The notes: generated by a model from the letters alone, not told the origin. DNA of 64,000 nt from JAJXZJ01 sp050012855 (GCA_050012855.1 JBEKGJ010000021.1:1-64000), one strand, 5' to 3'; shown: positions 36,627 through 45,357, counted from the first letter of the stretch. Numbers and translations: made by a program.

Positions 36627-37337
36627 TCAGTCCGTGGTCACGGCCCGCAGTTGCGTTTCGACAAGCTGGCGGAAGGTTTCGCGCTCCTCCTCCCCAATCT
36701 GCGGCGGCACCCGGATCAGGGGGCCCATGTGCACGCGGCAGCGGCTGAGAGGCATCGGCAACTGGAACCTGTCCCAACTGTGGAACTGCCGCTTCCAGAC
36801 GATATGCACGCCGACCGGCAAGATGGGCAGGCCGGTCAATTGGGCGGCCGCCACGACGCCGCTTTGCAGCACATACCGTGGTCCGCGCGGCCCGTCCGGC
36901 GTGATGGCCAGATCATAGCCTCGCTCCGCCCAGGCGGTGAGTTCGAGGATGGCCCGCGTCCCACGCCGGCTGGAGGAACCGCGCACCGGTTGCACTCCGA
37001 AGAGCTCGAGCGCCCGCGCCAGCATCCCCCCATCGCGGCTGGCGCTGACCACGGCGGCCATGCGCCGGCCTTTCGTGCGCTGGAGCACATAGCGCCGGTA
37101 GAGCATGAGTGACAGGGCCAGCCGGTTGTGCCAGATCGCAAAAATCGCCGGCCGCTGTCGTACTTCCGCGAGTGAATCTGCGGGATCTTCCAGTTCGTAT
37201 CGCAGCGTCGCGTTGATGCCATGCACCGCCAGGAAAATCACCCGGGCCAGGATGCGGCCGCCCAGGGTCGCCTTCTCGGGCACGACGACCCGTGGTCGCG
37301 GGTTCGGCGCCGGGGACGCTGAATCCGGTGCCGTCAT
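36627..37337 (-). CDS. DUF374 lysophospholipid acyltransferase-family protein
   Basis: 236 residues from MTAPDSASPAPNPRPRVVVP at 37337. A membrane-proximal segment (GRILARVIFLAVHGINATLR) precedes the acyltransferase-like domain with FAIWHNRLALSLMLYR (in the HxxxxD position, WHNR as in DUF374), VVSASRDGGMLARALELFG, RGSSSRRGTRAILEL and ITPDGPRGPRYVLQSGVVAA. DUF374 members are related to lipid A/Kdo acyltransferases and probably modify envelope lipids. Its ATG overlaps the ruvA stop by four bases (37334-37337), so it is translationally coupled to ruvA; the link to recombination is likely only transcriptional. Confidence 0.88.
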   Translation of the reverse strand: MTAPDSASPAPNPRPRVVVPEKATLGGRILARVIFLAVHGINATLRYELEDPADSLAEVRQRPAIFAIWHNRLALSLMLYRRYVLQRTKGRRMAAVVSASRDGGMLARALELFGVQPVRGSSSRRGTRAILELTAWAERGYDLAITPDGPRGPRYVLQSGVVAAAQLTGLPILPVGVHIVWKRQFHSWDRFQLPMPLSRCRVHMGPLIRVPPQIGEEERETFRQLVETQLRAVTTD

Positions 37338-37942
37338 CGCGCCCCTTGCTTCAGCGCGACCCGGACCAACTCCTCGACGGTCGCCGGCTCGCCCAGCACC
37401 GCCAATGCCGCGCGCATGGCGTCGTGGGCTTCGACCGGTTTGTACCCCAGCGCCAGCAGGGCCAGGACGGCGTCGTTCGACCGTTGCTCGCCCGGCGCGA
37501 CGGCCCGGGCCGCGCTGCTCGCCTCCCACGCGCCCGCCGCTCCGATCTTGTCCTTCAGTTCGACGACGATGCGTTCGGCGGTCTTTTTGCCGACGCCATT
37601 GATGCGCGACAAGGCCTTGACGTCGCCCGTCGCCACAGCGCCACGGAATACCGTTGGCGTCATGCCGCTCAAGACGTTGAGCGCGATCCGGGGTCCGATG
37701 CCGCTGACGGTGTTGATGAGCAGACAGAACAGGTCTCGCTCCGCTGCCGTGGCAAAACCGTAGAGCACGTGGGCATCCTCGCGGATCGCGAGATGGGTCA
37801 GCAGTTTCACCTCGCTGCCGGGTGCGGGCAGCTTGTCGTAGGAGGACAGCGGAATGAAGACCTCGTAGCCAACGCCGCCGACCGCGATCGTCACCTGCGT
37901 GGGCAGCGCCTCCACCAGCAGACCCTGCAAAAAGGCAATCAT
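37334..37942 (-). CDS. ruvA: Holliday junction branch migration protein RuvA
   Basis: 202 residues, standard length. RuvA binds the four-way junction and loads the RuvB helicase. The N-terminal OB domain starts MIAFLQGLLVEALPTQVTIA; tandem helix-hairpin-helix motifs contain LLINTVSGIGPRIALNVLSG and SRINGVGKKTAERIVVELK; the C-terminal domain III (ALLALGYKPVEAHDAM) binds RuvB. It starts one base after the ruvC stop and overlaps the downstream acyltransferase. ruvB is not in the window. Confidence 0.97.
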   Translation of the reverse strand: MIAFLQGLLVEALPTQVTIAVGGVGYEVFIPLSSYDKLPAPGSEVKLLTHLAIREDAHVLYGFATAAERDLFCLLINTVSGIGPRIALNVLSGMTPTVFRGAVATGDVKALSRINGVGKKTAERIVVELKDKIGAAGAWEASSAARAVAPGEQRSNDAVLALLALGYKPVEAHDAMRAALAVLGEPATVEELVRVALKQGAR

Positions 37943-37943
37943 G

Positions 37944-38519
37944 TCAAATCCGCTTCAATGGGTTCAGCGAGTAACGTCGCTGCTCCTGGGCCAGCACGAG
38001 CGCCAGGGCGAGGGCGTCGGCGGCGTCGGGCGTCGGCAGTTCCGGCAGGCGCAACAGGCGCTGGACCATCTTCGCCACGGCCAGCTTTTGCGCCGCGCCA
38101 TAGCCGACGATGGCCTGCTTCACCTTGCGCGGCGCGATTTCGACGATCGTCAGGCCGGCCTCCGCCGCGGCGACCAGCGCCGCGCCGCGCGCCTCGCCCA
38201 TGATCAGGGCCGTCTGGAGGTTCTGGGCGTAGAACAGGCCTTCCACCGCGCACGCCGTCGGCTGGAACTGCCGGATCACGTCGCGGAGGGTCGTGGCGAT
38301 CCGCACCAGGCAGCGCGAACGTTCCCAGCCCGCCGGACAATACGCGACGCCATGAATGAGCGCGGTCGGCTCCGACCGGCCGAGGCGGATGACGCCGTAA
38401 CCCGTGCCGCGCAGCGAGGGGTCAATGCCGAGGATCACCGCGTGCGCCGCCGCCGCGGACACGACGCTGGCGGACAGGACCGGCGCCGCGGTGCGCCGGT
38501 TGCCCTGGACGCGATCCCG
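37944..38519 (-). CDS. ruvC: Crossover junction endodeoxyribonuclease RuvC
   Basis: RuvC cuts Holliday junctions. From ATG 38519 the product is 191 residues, with a ~28-residue extension before the conserved start; a GTG at 38435 would give VILGIDPSLRGTGYG, matching the usual RuvC N-terminus, so that start is quite possible. Catalytic acids are visible in GIDPSLRGTG, in AVEGLFYAQN, and in the pair near TPDAADALALAL; KVKQAIVGYGAAQKLAVAKM is also typical. ruvA follows one base after the stop. rnhC lies 76 bases upstream on the same strand. Confidence 0.94.
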   Translation of the reverse strand, partial: RDRVQGNRRTAAPVLSASVVSAAAAHAVILGIDPSLRGTGYGVIRLGRSEPTALIHGVAYCPAGWERSRCLVRIATTLRDVIRQFQPTACAVEGLFYAQNLQTALIMGEARGAALVAAAEAGLTIVEIAPRKVKQAIVGYGAAQKLAVAKMVQRLLRLPELPTPDAADALALALVLAQEQRRYSLNPLKRI

Positions 38520-38595
38520 CATCGCCTCGAATTCCTTAAGCGAAACACCCACGGCGGAATGTTGCCAGAACCGCGTCCGCGGTGTCGAGGCGCGA

Positions 38596-39588
38596 TCAAG
38601 AACTCCCGTCGCGTGCTCGCGGCGGGGCGCGGCGCCATTCAACCTTCGGCGGCTCGGGCAGGCCCTGCGCGCGGAGAGCGGTCCGGAAGTGTGTTTTCGC
38701 CACGCGCGGCAGCGCTGCCGCGCCGTGGCGGGCGATGAACTCCTTCGCTGCCGCGTCCACTGCCGCCGAAGCGCCCTTCGGGAGGGCCAGCCCGAACTCC
38801 TTCTCCAGCAGGCCGAGCCGCGTGACGAATTCATCGCGCGCCAAAATCGAAGCCGCCGCGACCGCCAGATCCGCCTCCGCCCGGTGACGTTGGACCAGTT
38901 CGATCTCGCGGCCGAGGCTCATTAACGCCTTGGCCACGGTCTGCTTGTCGTGCGCGAACTGGTCGCTGATCGCCCGCACGGGCGGTGGCTCCATGCGGTG
39001 CTGCTGGAGCATCAGGTTCTCAATGACCCGCGCGTGGCCCCAGGCGAGGAGGCGGTTCACACTGCCCATCTTCGCGTGGAGCCGGTTGTAGGCCTCGTTG
39101 CCGATCGGCACGACGCTGAACACGCAGCCCGGCGTTTCGCGGATGCGCCGGGCCAGCACGCCGATCTGCCGGTCGCTGGAAATGTTCTTCGAATCACGGA
39201 TGCCCGCGCCTTCCCAGGCCTTGATCACGGCCGCGTTCACATAAACACCGGCGACACACAGCGGGCCGAAGAAGTCGCCCTTGCCGCTTTCGTCCACGCC
39301 GAGGCGCGGCAGCAGCAGATCCGGATTCAGCACGGTTTCGTAGCCCAGCCGGGCTTGCTTGAGGACGACGGGTTCGAGCACGAACTCGACAAAGTCGCCG
39401 GTGCCCTTGCCTTGCACGACCAGTTTGCCGCTCTCGTAGAAAACCACGTTGACCTTTTCCTTTTCCGCCGCGAAGCGGGCGTAGGGCGCCTCGCGGAAGC
39501 GCCAGTGGTTGGCGTCCAGCCAGGCACGCAAGGTGTCGGCCTGCGCGCGGTCGAGCGGGCCGGTGAAGGAAGTGAGTGGCGCTGCCAT
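38596..39588 (-). CDS. rnhC: Ribonuclease HIII
   Basis: 330 residues from MAAPLTSFTGPL at 39588 (a slightly longer start at 39609 is possible). It removes RNA from RNA/DNA hybrids. The N-terminal TBP-like DUF3378 domain (~1-95: VVFYESGKLVVQGKGTGDFV) marks it as HIII rather than HII. The catalytic domain has GVDESGKGDFFGPL with the Asp and Glu of the active site (~105), ISDQFAH near 205 and HRAEADLAVAAASILARDEF (~225-245). It lies at the head of the minus-strand group rnhC-ruvC-ruvA-acyltransferase, all nucleic-acid genes but the last. Confidence 0.95.
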   Translation of the reverse strand: MAAPLTSFTGPLDRAQADTLRAWLDANHWRFREAPYARFAAEKEKVNVVFYESGKLVVQGKGTGDFVEFVLEPVVLKQARLGYETVLNPDLLLPRLGVDESGKGDFFGPLCVAGVYVNAAVIKAWEGAGIRDSKNISSDRQIGVLARRIRETPGCVFSVVPIGNEAYNRLHAKMGSVNRLLAWGHARVIENLMLQQHRMEPPPVRAISDQFAHDKQTVAKALMSLGREIELVQRHRAEADLAVAAASILARDEFVTRLGLLEKEFGLALPKGASAAVDAAAKEFIARHGAAALPRVAKTHFRTALRAQGLPEPPKVEWRRAPPRARDGSS

Positions 39589-39636
39589 GACGGGGGAGAT
39601 TAGCCGCAACGCTGGCGAAGTCGAGCCGGCGGCGGC

Positions 39637-40629
39637 TCAGATCAGACCGAGGGCCGGCTGGCTGACGAGGACAGGGGAACAAGCCAGGAAATCGTCGGCG
39701 CGCGCCCGGGCCTCCGCGAGGGACGCGGCGTTCTGAACGGCGACATGGAACTGATGGCCGAACTTGAAGTTCGCAGCGAAGTACCGGGTGAACATCTGCA
39801 GCCGGCGCAGCGCCACGGCGGGTGGAAAATCCTCGACGACGAAATCATGCAACGTGCGCCAGACTCCGGCGAGGTCCACCGGGGCGGCTCGATCCCAGTG
39901 CGCGAACACCCACGGGCGGGTGACCGCCATCCGGCCGAGCATGATGGCGGCGGCCGGTTGGAGGTCGGCGGCGTGCGCCGCGACGTGTTCCGGTCCGGTG
40001 ATGTCGCCGTTGGCCACCAGCGGCAGACGCGTCAGCGAGGCCGCCCAGGGGATCAGTTCCAGCCGGGCGCGGCGCTTGAACTTTTCCTCGAAGAACCGTG
40101 GATGCAGAACGAGGGCATCCACGCCTTCGTCGGCGAGCAACTGCAGGCGCGCGGTGAACGGCACCGTCCAGTTGGGCCGGTCGTGGCCCAGCCGGATTTT
40201 GGCGGTGAGGATTCCCGGCCAGTGATGACGGGCGTCGGCCACCACGACGCGGAGGGCGGCGAGATCGTCGAAGAGGGCGCTGCCGGCGGCGCAGGCCCGC
40301 GCGGTGCGGGCGTTGCACGCGAGGTTCAGGTCCAGGCCTTCGACGCCCTGGGCGCCGAGGTGGTCGAGAACCCGGTCGAGCGGATCGCCCTGCCGGGCCA
40401 TGAGCTGGTAGAAGACGAAGCCCTCGGCGGGGCGGCGGCGGAGCCAGGGCGATGTGGCGAAGTTCTCGCTGCGGACCTGGCGGGCGGCGAGCATCTCGGT
40501 CCAGAGCGCCCCCGGGCCGCCCCAGGCTGCCAACAATCGGCGGAAGGCACTGTGGGTGTAGCCGGCCAGCGGCGCGCAAAACCGCGCGGGGGCAAAGCGG
40601 CGACCGCGGATGACGCAGGTTTCAAACAC
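39637..40629 (-). CDS. dus: tRNA-dihydrouridine synthase
   Basis: 330 residues, typical Dus length. It reduces uridines in tRNA D loops with an FMN cofactor. The TIM barrel shows PARFCAPLAGYTHSAFRRLL at the start, GLDLNLACNARTARACAAGS with the proton-donor Cys in the place of the usual GCP (here ACN), TAKIRLGHDRPN with Lys and Arg, VLHPRFFEEKFKR with His, and LPLVANGDI, with IMLGRMAVTRPWVF near the phosphate site. The ACN variant at the active-site loop is unusual but the Cys is kept. Which of DusA/B/C it equals cannot be settled. Confidence 0.88.
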   Translation of the reverse strand: MFETCVIRGRRFAPARFCAPLAGYTHSAFRRLLAAWGGPGALWTEMLAARQVRSENFATSPWLRRRPAEGFVFYQLMARQGDPLDRVLDHLGAQGVEGLDLNLACNARTARACAAGSALFDDLAALRVVVADARHHWPGILTAKIRLGHDRPNWTVPFTARLQLLADEGVDALVLHPRFFEEKFKRRARLELIPWAASLTRLPLVANGDITGPEHVAAHAADLQPAAAIMLGRMAVTRPWVFAHWDRAAPVDLAGVWRTLHDFVVEDFPPAVALRRLQMFTRYFAANFKFGHQFHVAVQNAASLAEARARADDFLACSPVLVSQPALGLI

Positions 40630-40697
40630 GCGCGGTCAGGTTACCGGGGGCCGGCGGCGGGCGCAAACGCCATCACCGGGAGGCAGTGTACTGATTT

Positions 40698-40997
40698 GGT
40701 GGGGCGAGGCGATGACCAGCCGGAAAGAAGTTCAGAGTTTCAAGTTTCAAGTTTGAAGTGTTCAGCCCCACCAGAGAATTGCGAGTTTCGAGTTGCGAAT
40801 TCGCGAGGGTTCGTGCGGTCGGCGTGCGAGGTTTGCCGCGACCCTCCTCCGGTCGCTCAACTCTCAACCATCAACTATCAACCTGATTACGGCTCGCGAG
40901 GACCTGCCTGTGCGTGACCGCACGCAGACAGGCGCTCACCCCACCAGTCTCAACTCTCAACCCACCACCCTCTCAACTTTCCCGCCGGCTCGCGAGG
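40698..40997 (+). repeat. Heptamer-mosaic intergenic element, copy 2
   Basis: This has the same order of parts as 35149-35358 in the opposite orientation: GGTGGGGCGAGG (40698), AGTTTCA/AGTTTCA/AGTTTGA (40736-40756), TTGCGAG/TTTCGAG/TTGCGAA (40779-40799), the 58-base core (40799-40855), then CTCAACT, CTCAACC, ATCAACT, ATCAACC (40856-40883). About 55 bases with CGGCTCGCGAGGAC and a small dyad then interrupt, and a further NTCAACY tract plus CCCGCCGGCTCGCGAGG (to 40997) resumes the match. The 40630-41094 space between dus and the pseudopilin gene holds no gene. Confidence 0.85.
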
Positions 40998-41094
40998 ACG
41001 CCATCTGGGCTCGCTGGCATCTGGGTTCTGGAAACACGGTAATTGTGGTCAACGACCGTCACTCATTTTCCTGTCCAGGCCGTTGGAGACGCTC

Positions 41095-41913
41095 TTACGG
41101 TGAGGTGCTCCAGGGATTGCTGATGGGGGTGTAGCCGACGTGCCAGGTTGGTGTTTTGATGTCTTGGAGTCGCAACTTGGCTGCATGTCCATCGGCGTAA
41201 CTCACGTTGACCGCGCTGGGCAGGGGTTGCCCGGACTTCGCCTTGGCCCCGCGCAGCAACGGGTGTCGCGCCAGGCAGCAGCGCCCGAGGCTGGTCGTCT
41301 CGTCGCCCGCGAAGAGGTCGCCGGGCGGAACGTCGGCCTTGGTCGGCCAGAGATCGGGCCAGAGTGCGTCCAGGAAAAAGGGGGTGGTGGAGGGGGAGGC
41401 GATGGCGCTGTCTTTCTGGAAGAACTTGGGGAGCTGGTCGGCGCCGATCCACCGGCTGATGCCGTCGGCGTTGCTCGTGTCGTAGTAATAGAGCCAGCCG
41501 TTGATCGCGTAGCTGCCCAGCAGGTTGGTGAGCACCGCCGCCGACCAGTTCCAAGGCGCGGCCGCGTTGCCGGCCGTCGCGTCAGGCATGGAGGCGGGTC
41601 GCTTCGCGGCCGTGGGACACAGCCGGATGTTGTTCACGCGGATGTCATAGGCGATCAGCGTCTGCATCCAGAGGGTTTCCGTTATGTTATAGTCCAGCGA
41701 TTTCCCGGTGTCCTGCTGATACATGACGGCGGCGATGGTGATCTGCCGGAGGTTGTTCAGGCACTGGATCTCCTGCGCCTTGGCCTTGGCGCGGCCCAAC
41801 GCGGGCAGCAGCAGGCCGGCCAGGATGGCGATGATGGCGATGACGACCAGCAACTCGATCAGGGTGAAACCGTGACCTTGCCGGGCCGTGGCGGTGGGCG
41901 CAGAGGACTTCAT
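41095..41913 (-). CDS. Pseudopilin-like protein (prepilin N-terminal cleavage/methylation domain, DG-H tail)
   Basis: 272 residues from MKSSAPTATARQGHGFTLIE at 41913. GHGFTLIELLVVIAIIAILA is a type IV prepilin cleavage site followed by the hydrophobic helix; cleavage after the Gly leaves Phe1 and Glu5. A helical spine (RAKAKAQEIQCLNNLRQITI) leads to a globular domain and a late VSYADGHAAKL motif, as in the H-X9-DG class that is abundant in Planctomycetes-Verrucomicrobia. Such proteins probably feed a type II secretion or pilus-like system; role not shown. A promoter-like segment shared with the next upstream gene lies just ahead of the start. Confidence 0.88.
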   Translation of the reverse strand: MKSSAPTATARQGHGFTLIELLVVIAIIAILAGLLLPALGRAKAKAQEIQCLNNLRQITIAAVMYQQDTGKSLDYNITETLWMQTLIAYDIRVNNIRLCPTAAKRPASMPDATAGNAAAPWNWSAAVLTNLLGSYAINGWLYYYDTSNADGISRWIGADQLPKFFQKDSAIASPSTTPFFLDALWPDLWPTKADVPPGDLFAGDETTSLGRCCLARHPLLRGAKAKSGQPLPSAVNVSYADGHAAKLRLQDIKTPTWHVGYTPISNPWSTSP

Positions 41914-41924
41914 CAAGTCACTCG

Positions 41925-42017
41925 CATGGCTGTTGCTGCGTGTGCTTGGATGAAAATGTACTGGCCACACCGTTGCCTGGCAAGTGTGCGTCGGGTGGCA
42001 CAGCCGGATTGATCACC
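41925..42017 (-). promoter_or_regulatory. Duplicated promoter/operator-like segment, copy 1
   Basis: A 47-base stretch (41971-42017) is identical to 43486-43532, and flanking similarity continues toward the gene. Read on the minus strand it offers -35 TTGCCA (41978-41983), a 17-base spacer and -10 TACATT (41955-41960). The -35 lies inside the perfect palindrome TTGCCAGGCAA. It is placed just ahead of the pseudopilin start at 41913, giving a ~35-base leader. Confidence 0.6.
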
Positions 42018-42070
42018 CACTCGCCGACCGCCGAAGGTGCCGGGGCGGTTTCGCGGGCCTTTCGTTCGCG

Positions 42071-43408
42071 TCACGGCGAGCGCAGCCGGAACAAACCGGC
42101 CGGGCCGGCGGGATTACCGACCATGTACTCGGTGTTGGTGGCTGAGTCGGGCAGCGGGAACCAGTTCGTGCCTGTGCCGATGCCGATCGCGTTCGTCCGG
42201 GCCTCGAGCATCCAGCCCAGGTGGTCCGCGGGCCAGGCCAGGTAGAGGTTTTCGCCGTCGAAATAAGACGAGAGTGTCGGTGGTTGCAGGACGACCGCGG
42301 GCGTTCCCTTGGTAATCCGATGGTTGAGGGTATCGGCCACGTAGAGATTGCCGGCGCGGTCAACCGCGATCCCGCGTGGTTGGTTGAATCGGGCGGCACT
42401 GCCCACGCCGTCGGCGCTACCGGAGGGCCCCGCCGTCCCAGCCACCGTCCGCGCGACACGGTCCGGCGTAATCTCCAAGATCGTGTTGTTTCCTTCATTG
42501 ATCACGAACACGGCGTCCGCGTCGTCCACTACGACGCCCGAGGGGTAGCTCAACCCCGCCGGGTTGTTTTCTCCACCGCCGGCAAAGGTCGTCACCACGC
42601 CGGCGGGCGTCACCTTACGGATGGCTTGCTCGTCCGCCACCCATAGGTTGCCAGCGTTGTCCGACGCCACGCCCACCAAGTTCTCGAATCGCGCAGCGCT
42701 GCCGATGCCGTCCGCCGTGCCGTACGCCCCAGCCTGTCCGGCCAGTGTCGTCACCAGCCAGTTGGTGCCAATCGGCGTAAGCTTCCGGATCGTGCGGTTG
42801 CCTAAATCGGTGACGTACAGGCACCCTTGCGCGTCCACCGCGATGCCGTTGGGGTTGCCGAATCGGGCCGCGCTTCCTTCCCCGTCCGTCTTGCCCGATA
42901 TGCCCGCCTTTCCCGCCACGGTCGTGACCACCGAGTTCGTTCCGGCAGGCGTGACCTTGCGGATCACGTAGTTACTGTAGGAATCGGCGACAAACAGGCT
43001 GCCATCGGGCGCCACGGCGATGCTGGCGGGATTGCCGAACCGCGCCGCCTTGCCGACCCCGTCCTGATAGCCGGTCGCCGCGGACCCCGCCAGCGTGGTC
43101 ACGACGCCGGCGGGGGTGACCTGCCGGATCGTGCCGCTGTCGGTCACGTAGAGATTGCCGGCGCCGTCCGCCGCCACGCCCACGGGATTCAGAAACTGGG
43201 CATGTGCGCCCGTCCCGTCGGCTCGTCCCGCGGAGGTGGGGTTCCCAACGAAATTGGTGAACGCATAGACCGTCGTCTGGCCGTGGGTCGGGAGCGAGCC
43301 CGCCAGCAGACCGGCGGCAATGATGATTCCGGTCAGGTGCCGTCGCCAATGTCCCTGGCTGGCGGGCTCTGCCATGGCGATTCCGTCCATCCGTATGCTC
43401 GTTTTCAT
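42071..43408 (-). CDS. Secreted NHL-repeat (beta-propeller) protein
   Basis: 445 residues. The signal peptide is near IIIAAGLLAGSLPTHGQ. Six or so NHL units follow, each like GNPNGIAVDAQGCLYVTDLG then NRTIRKLTPIG then VTTLAGQAGAYGTADGIGS and AARF; together they should form a six-bladed propeller used for protein or carbohydrate contact. The C-terminal ~60 residues (LAWPADHLGWMLEARTN ... GLFRLRSP) are a separate module also seen at the end of the 51410-59008 giant. It lies between the M28 peptidase and the pseudopilin on the same strand and shares a promoter-like segment with the latter. Confidence 0.85.
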   Translation of the reverse strand: MKTSIRMDGIAMAEPASQGHWRRHLTGIIIAAGLLAGSLPTHGQTTVYAFTNFVGNPTSAGRADGTGAHAQFLNPVGVAADGAGNLYVTDSGTIRQVTPAGVVTTLAGSAATGYQDGVGKAARFGNPASIAVAPDGSLFVADSYSNYVIRKVTPAGTNSVVTTVAGKAGISGKTDGEGSAARFGNPNGIAVDAQGCLYVTDLGNRTIRKLTPIGTNWLVTTLAGQAGAYGTADGIGSAARFENLVGVASDNAGNLWVADEQAIRKVTPAGVVTTFAGGGENNPAGLSYPSGVVVDDADAVFVINEGNNTILEITPDRVARTVAGTAGPSGSADGVGSAARFNQPRGIAVDRAGNLYVADTLNHRITKGTPAVVLQPPTLSSYFDGENLYLAWPADHLGWMLEARTNAIGIGTGTNWFPLPDSATNTEYMVGNPAGPAGLFRLRSP

Positions 43409-43438
43409 GATCGTGACGTAAAGAAGTTATGCAGCTTT

Positions 43439-43532
43439 CATTGCTGATGGTTGCGTGTGCTTAGGTCGTGATTTAATGGACACCCCGTTGCCTGGCAAGT
43501 GTGCGTCGGGTGGCACAGCCGGATTGATCACC
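43439..43532 (-). promoter_or_regulatory. Duplicated promoter/operator-like segment, copy 2
   Basis: This is the second copy of the 47-base sequence at 41971-42017 (here 43486-43532). On the minus strand -35 TTGCCA (43493-43498), a 17-base spacer and -10 TAAATC (43470-43475) lie ahead of the NHL-repeat gene start at 43408. The TTGCCAGGCAA palindrome is intact while the -10 and leader have diverged. Confidence 0.6.
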
Positions 43533-43695
43533 TGCTCGCTGGCCGGCGCGCCCAACACGCGCGCCTGACCCGGCCGGCGTTTTGCCGGCATGGAAGCACT
43601 ATGGCCGCGGGCACGACCAGCTCGAAAATTGGAGCGTGACTGCGCCTGAGGGAATCGGAAATGCAGAAACCGCCGGCGACACCCGATCATCTGGA

Positions 43696-45357
43696 TCAGG
43701 TTTTCTGTTGACCATCGTGAGCGTGCCGGCGAACCAACTCGGCCCGTGGCCCAGCTCCGGCTTCGGGCAGGCGGGCGAGCAACATCAGGTGGCTGGTCAA
43801 ACCGACCAATACCGGCAGCAACGCAATTGTTAGCGCGTGATAGGCGAGCAGCATGGCCGGGGCAAACAAGACGCAACCCGGCGCCAGGCTGCCGAGCAGC
43901 GCGGCATTGGCAGTGGCGAGGGACGAAGGATGCTGCCTGCTAACGATCCAGAGTGCTGCCGTGCCGGACAACGCCGGCCACAGAAAGAAGTAACTCAGAC
44001 CGCGCAGCCACAACGCGGTGATGACCGCCAGGACGAGCCAAACCACCAGGGCGCCCGCCAGCATCTCATTCGCGCCCAACCTCCGGCTCAGCCTGGATTT
44101 AAGGGCCAGCACGCCCAGCACCGTGAGTGCCAGGGACAACATTGTAAACGTATGAGAAACCAGGACCAGGGTGGAGGTATCCGCAACGTGATTGAACAAG
44201 GCTCGCAGCACCTTCAGGCCAAGGCTTGCGATCAACGCCATGACCACCGGAACGCCGAGGGCGCACGCAATTCCCAGCAAAACGTGGCCGATCCGGACGC
44301 GCCGACGGGCAAGGCCAAGGATCATCACCACTCCATAGACAACGCAGGTGCCGGCCGCCAAGGGGAAGGCCCATGACGCCGGATAGACGACCAGAATGCC
44401 TCGAACCAGAGGAAAGAAAATGCCATCTTGCGAGGACCGCAGCGAATCGAGGTCCGCTTGCGCCAGGCGCCCGGCCAGCGTGGTGGCGTAACTGCCGTAA
44501 TGGGCCAGGCTGCGGCGGTCGAGATTCTGCCAGTTGTCTTCGGGGCGGTGGTAGGCTTCGAGGCCCATGATGACGGCAAAGTTGTAACCCGTCAAACCGG
44601 CCGCCAGAAACTGACTTAGATCGGTGTCATTAGGCATTCGATGATAGACATCCTGGGCGAACGAAGTCGCCACGGGATAGGGACAGGCCTGCAACAGGCG
44701 CATCAATCCGAGATTGTGCGGCCCCGTCTCGAACATCACCACCGGTCCGCGGTTGCCGCGCGCCTCGAAATTGAGGACCACGCGGACGTGCTTCAAGAAT
44801 TCGCCGTTGTCCTTGATAAAGGCGCTGGCGCCCGGCGACCCCCTCATTTCTTCACCGTCGGTAAACAAAAACGCGACTTCGTTTTTGCCGGGCGCTTCGG
44901 CGGCAACCAGACGGGCGGTTTCGAGCAGCGTGGCGACCCCGGCGCCGTCATCCGCCGCCCCCGGCCCAGTGGGGACCGAGTCATAATGCGCCACGAAGAG
45001 CACAACGTTGGTCCCGGCCGGCTTCGGACAGCGGGCCAGAACATTGGTCAAACGTAGAGTGTCGTTGGTTGCGCCTTGAACCTGAACCGCGAGCGACAAG
45101 GCGCGCAATTGTTTCACGACGTATCCGAGGACTTGATCGTGGGCCTTCGCCCCCACCGGATGGGGTTCGCGGGCGATTTGTTGAATGTGCGCCGTCGCCC
45201 GGTTCACTGAGAAAACCTTGCCCTTCCCCAATTCCGTTTGAGGCGAGGGCGCCCAGATGGCATGAATCCCCAAGCCGGCGAACAAAATCACGGCCATGAC
45301 TGGCGCGGCCAGAGTTCCAATGCCTTCAGCAAGCCGCGATGGTTTGACGTTCTTCAA
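43696..45357 (-). CDS. Membrane-bound M28-family metallopeptidase
   Basis: About 553 residues from a TTG at 45357 (MKNVKPSRLAEGIGTLAAPV); the open frame further upstream, to 45924, overlaps the divergent gene region and is rejected. One N-terminal membrane helix precedes the zinc aminopeptidase domain: NVVLFVAHYDSVPTGPGAAD (His and Asp ligands), FTDGEEMRG (catalytic Glu), NFEARGNRGP, MPNDTDLSQF and YHRPEDNWQNLD (His ligand). The C-terminal ~250 residues hold seven or eight membrane helices, the plan of ER-metallopeptidase (Fxna/ERMP1)-like members and similar bacterial proteins. It probably trims peptides outside the inner membrane. Divergent from the GH gene at 45613. Confidence 0.85.
   Translation of the reverse strand: MKNVKPSRLAEGIGTLAAPVMAVILFAGLGIHAIWAPSPQTELGKGKVFSVNRATAHIQQIAREPHPVGAKAHDQVLGYVVKQLRALSLAVQVQGATNDTLRLTNVLARCPKPAGTNVVLFVAHYDSVPTGPGAADDGAGVATLLETARLVAAEAPGKNEVAFLFTDGEEMRGSPGASAFIKDNGEFLKHVRVVLNFEARGNRGPVVMFETGPHNLGLMRLLQACPYPVATSFAQDVYHRMPNDTDLSQFLAAGLTGYNFAVIMGLEAYHRPEDNWQNLDRRSLAHYGSYATTLAGRLAQADLDSLRSSQDGIFFPLVRGILVVYPASWAFPLAAGTCVVYGVVMILGLARRRVRIGHVLLGIACALGVPVVMALIASLGLKVLRALFNHVADTSTLVLVSHTFTMLSLALTVLGVLALKSRLSRRLGANEMLAGALVVWLVLAVITALWLRGLSYFFLWPALSGTAALWIVSRQHPSSLATANAALLGSLAPGCVLFAPAMLLAYHALTIALLPVLVGLTSHLMLLARLPEAGAGPRAELVRRHAHDGQQKT

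Noticed and set aside
40856..40975. CRISPR array
   Set aside because: The repeats are 7-base units in direct tandem with no spacers and no cas genes nearby.
43486..43532. Insertion-sequence ends
   Set aside because: The two 47-base copies are direct, each upstream of a gene start, and the 1.5 kb between them is an ordinary NHL-repeat gene with no transposase or target duplication.
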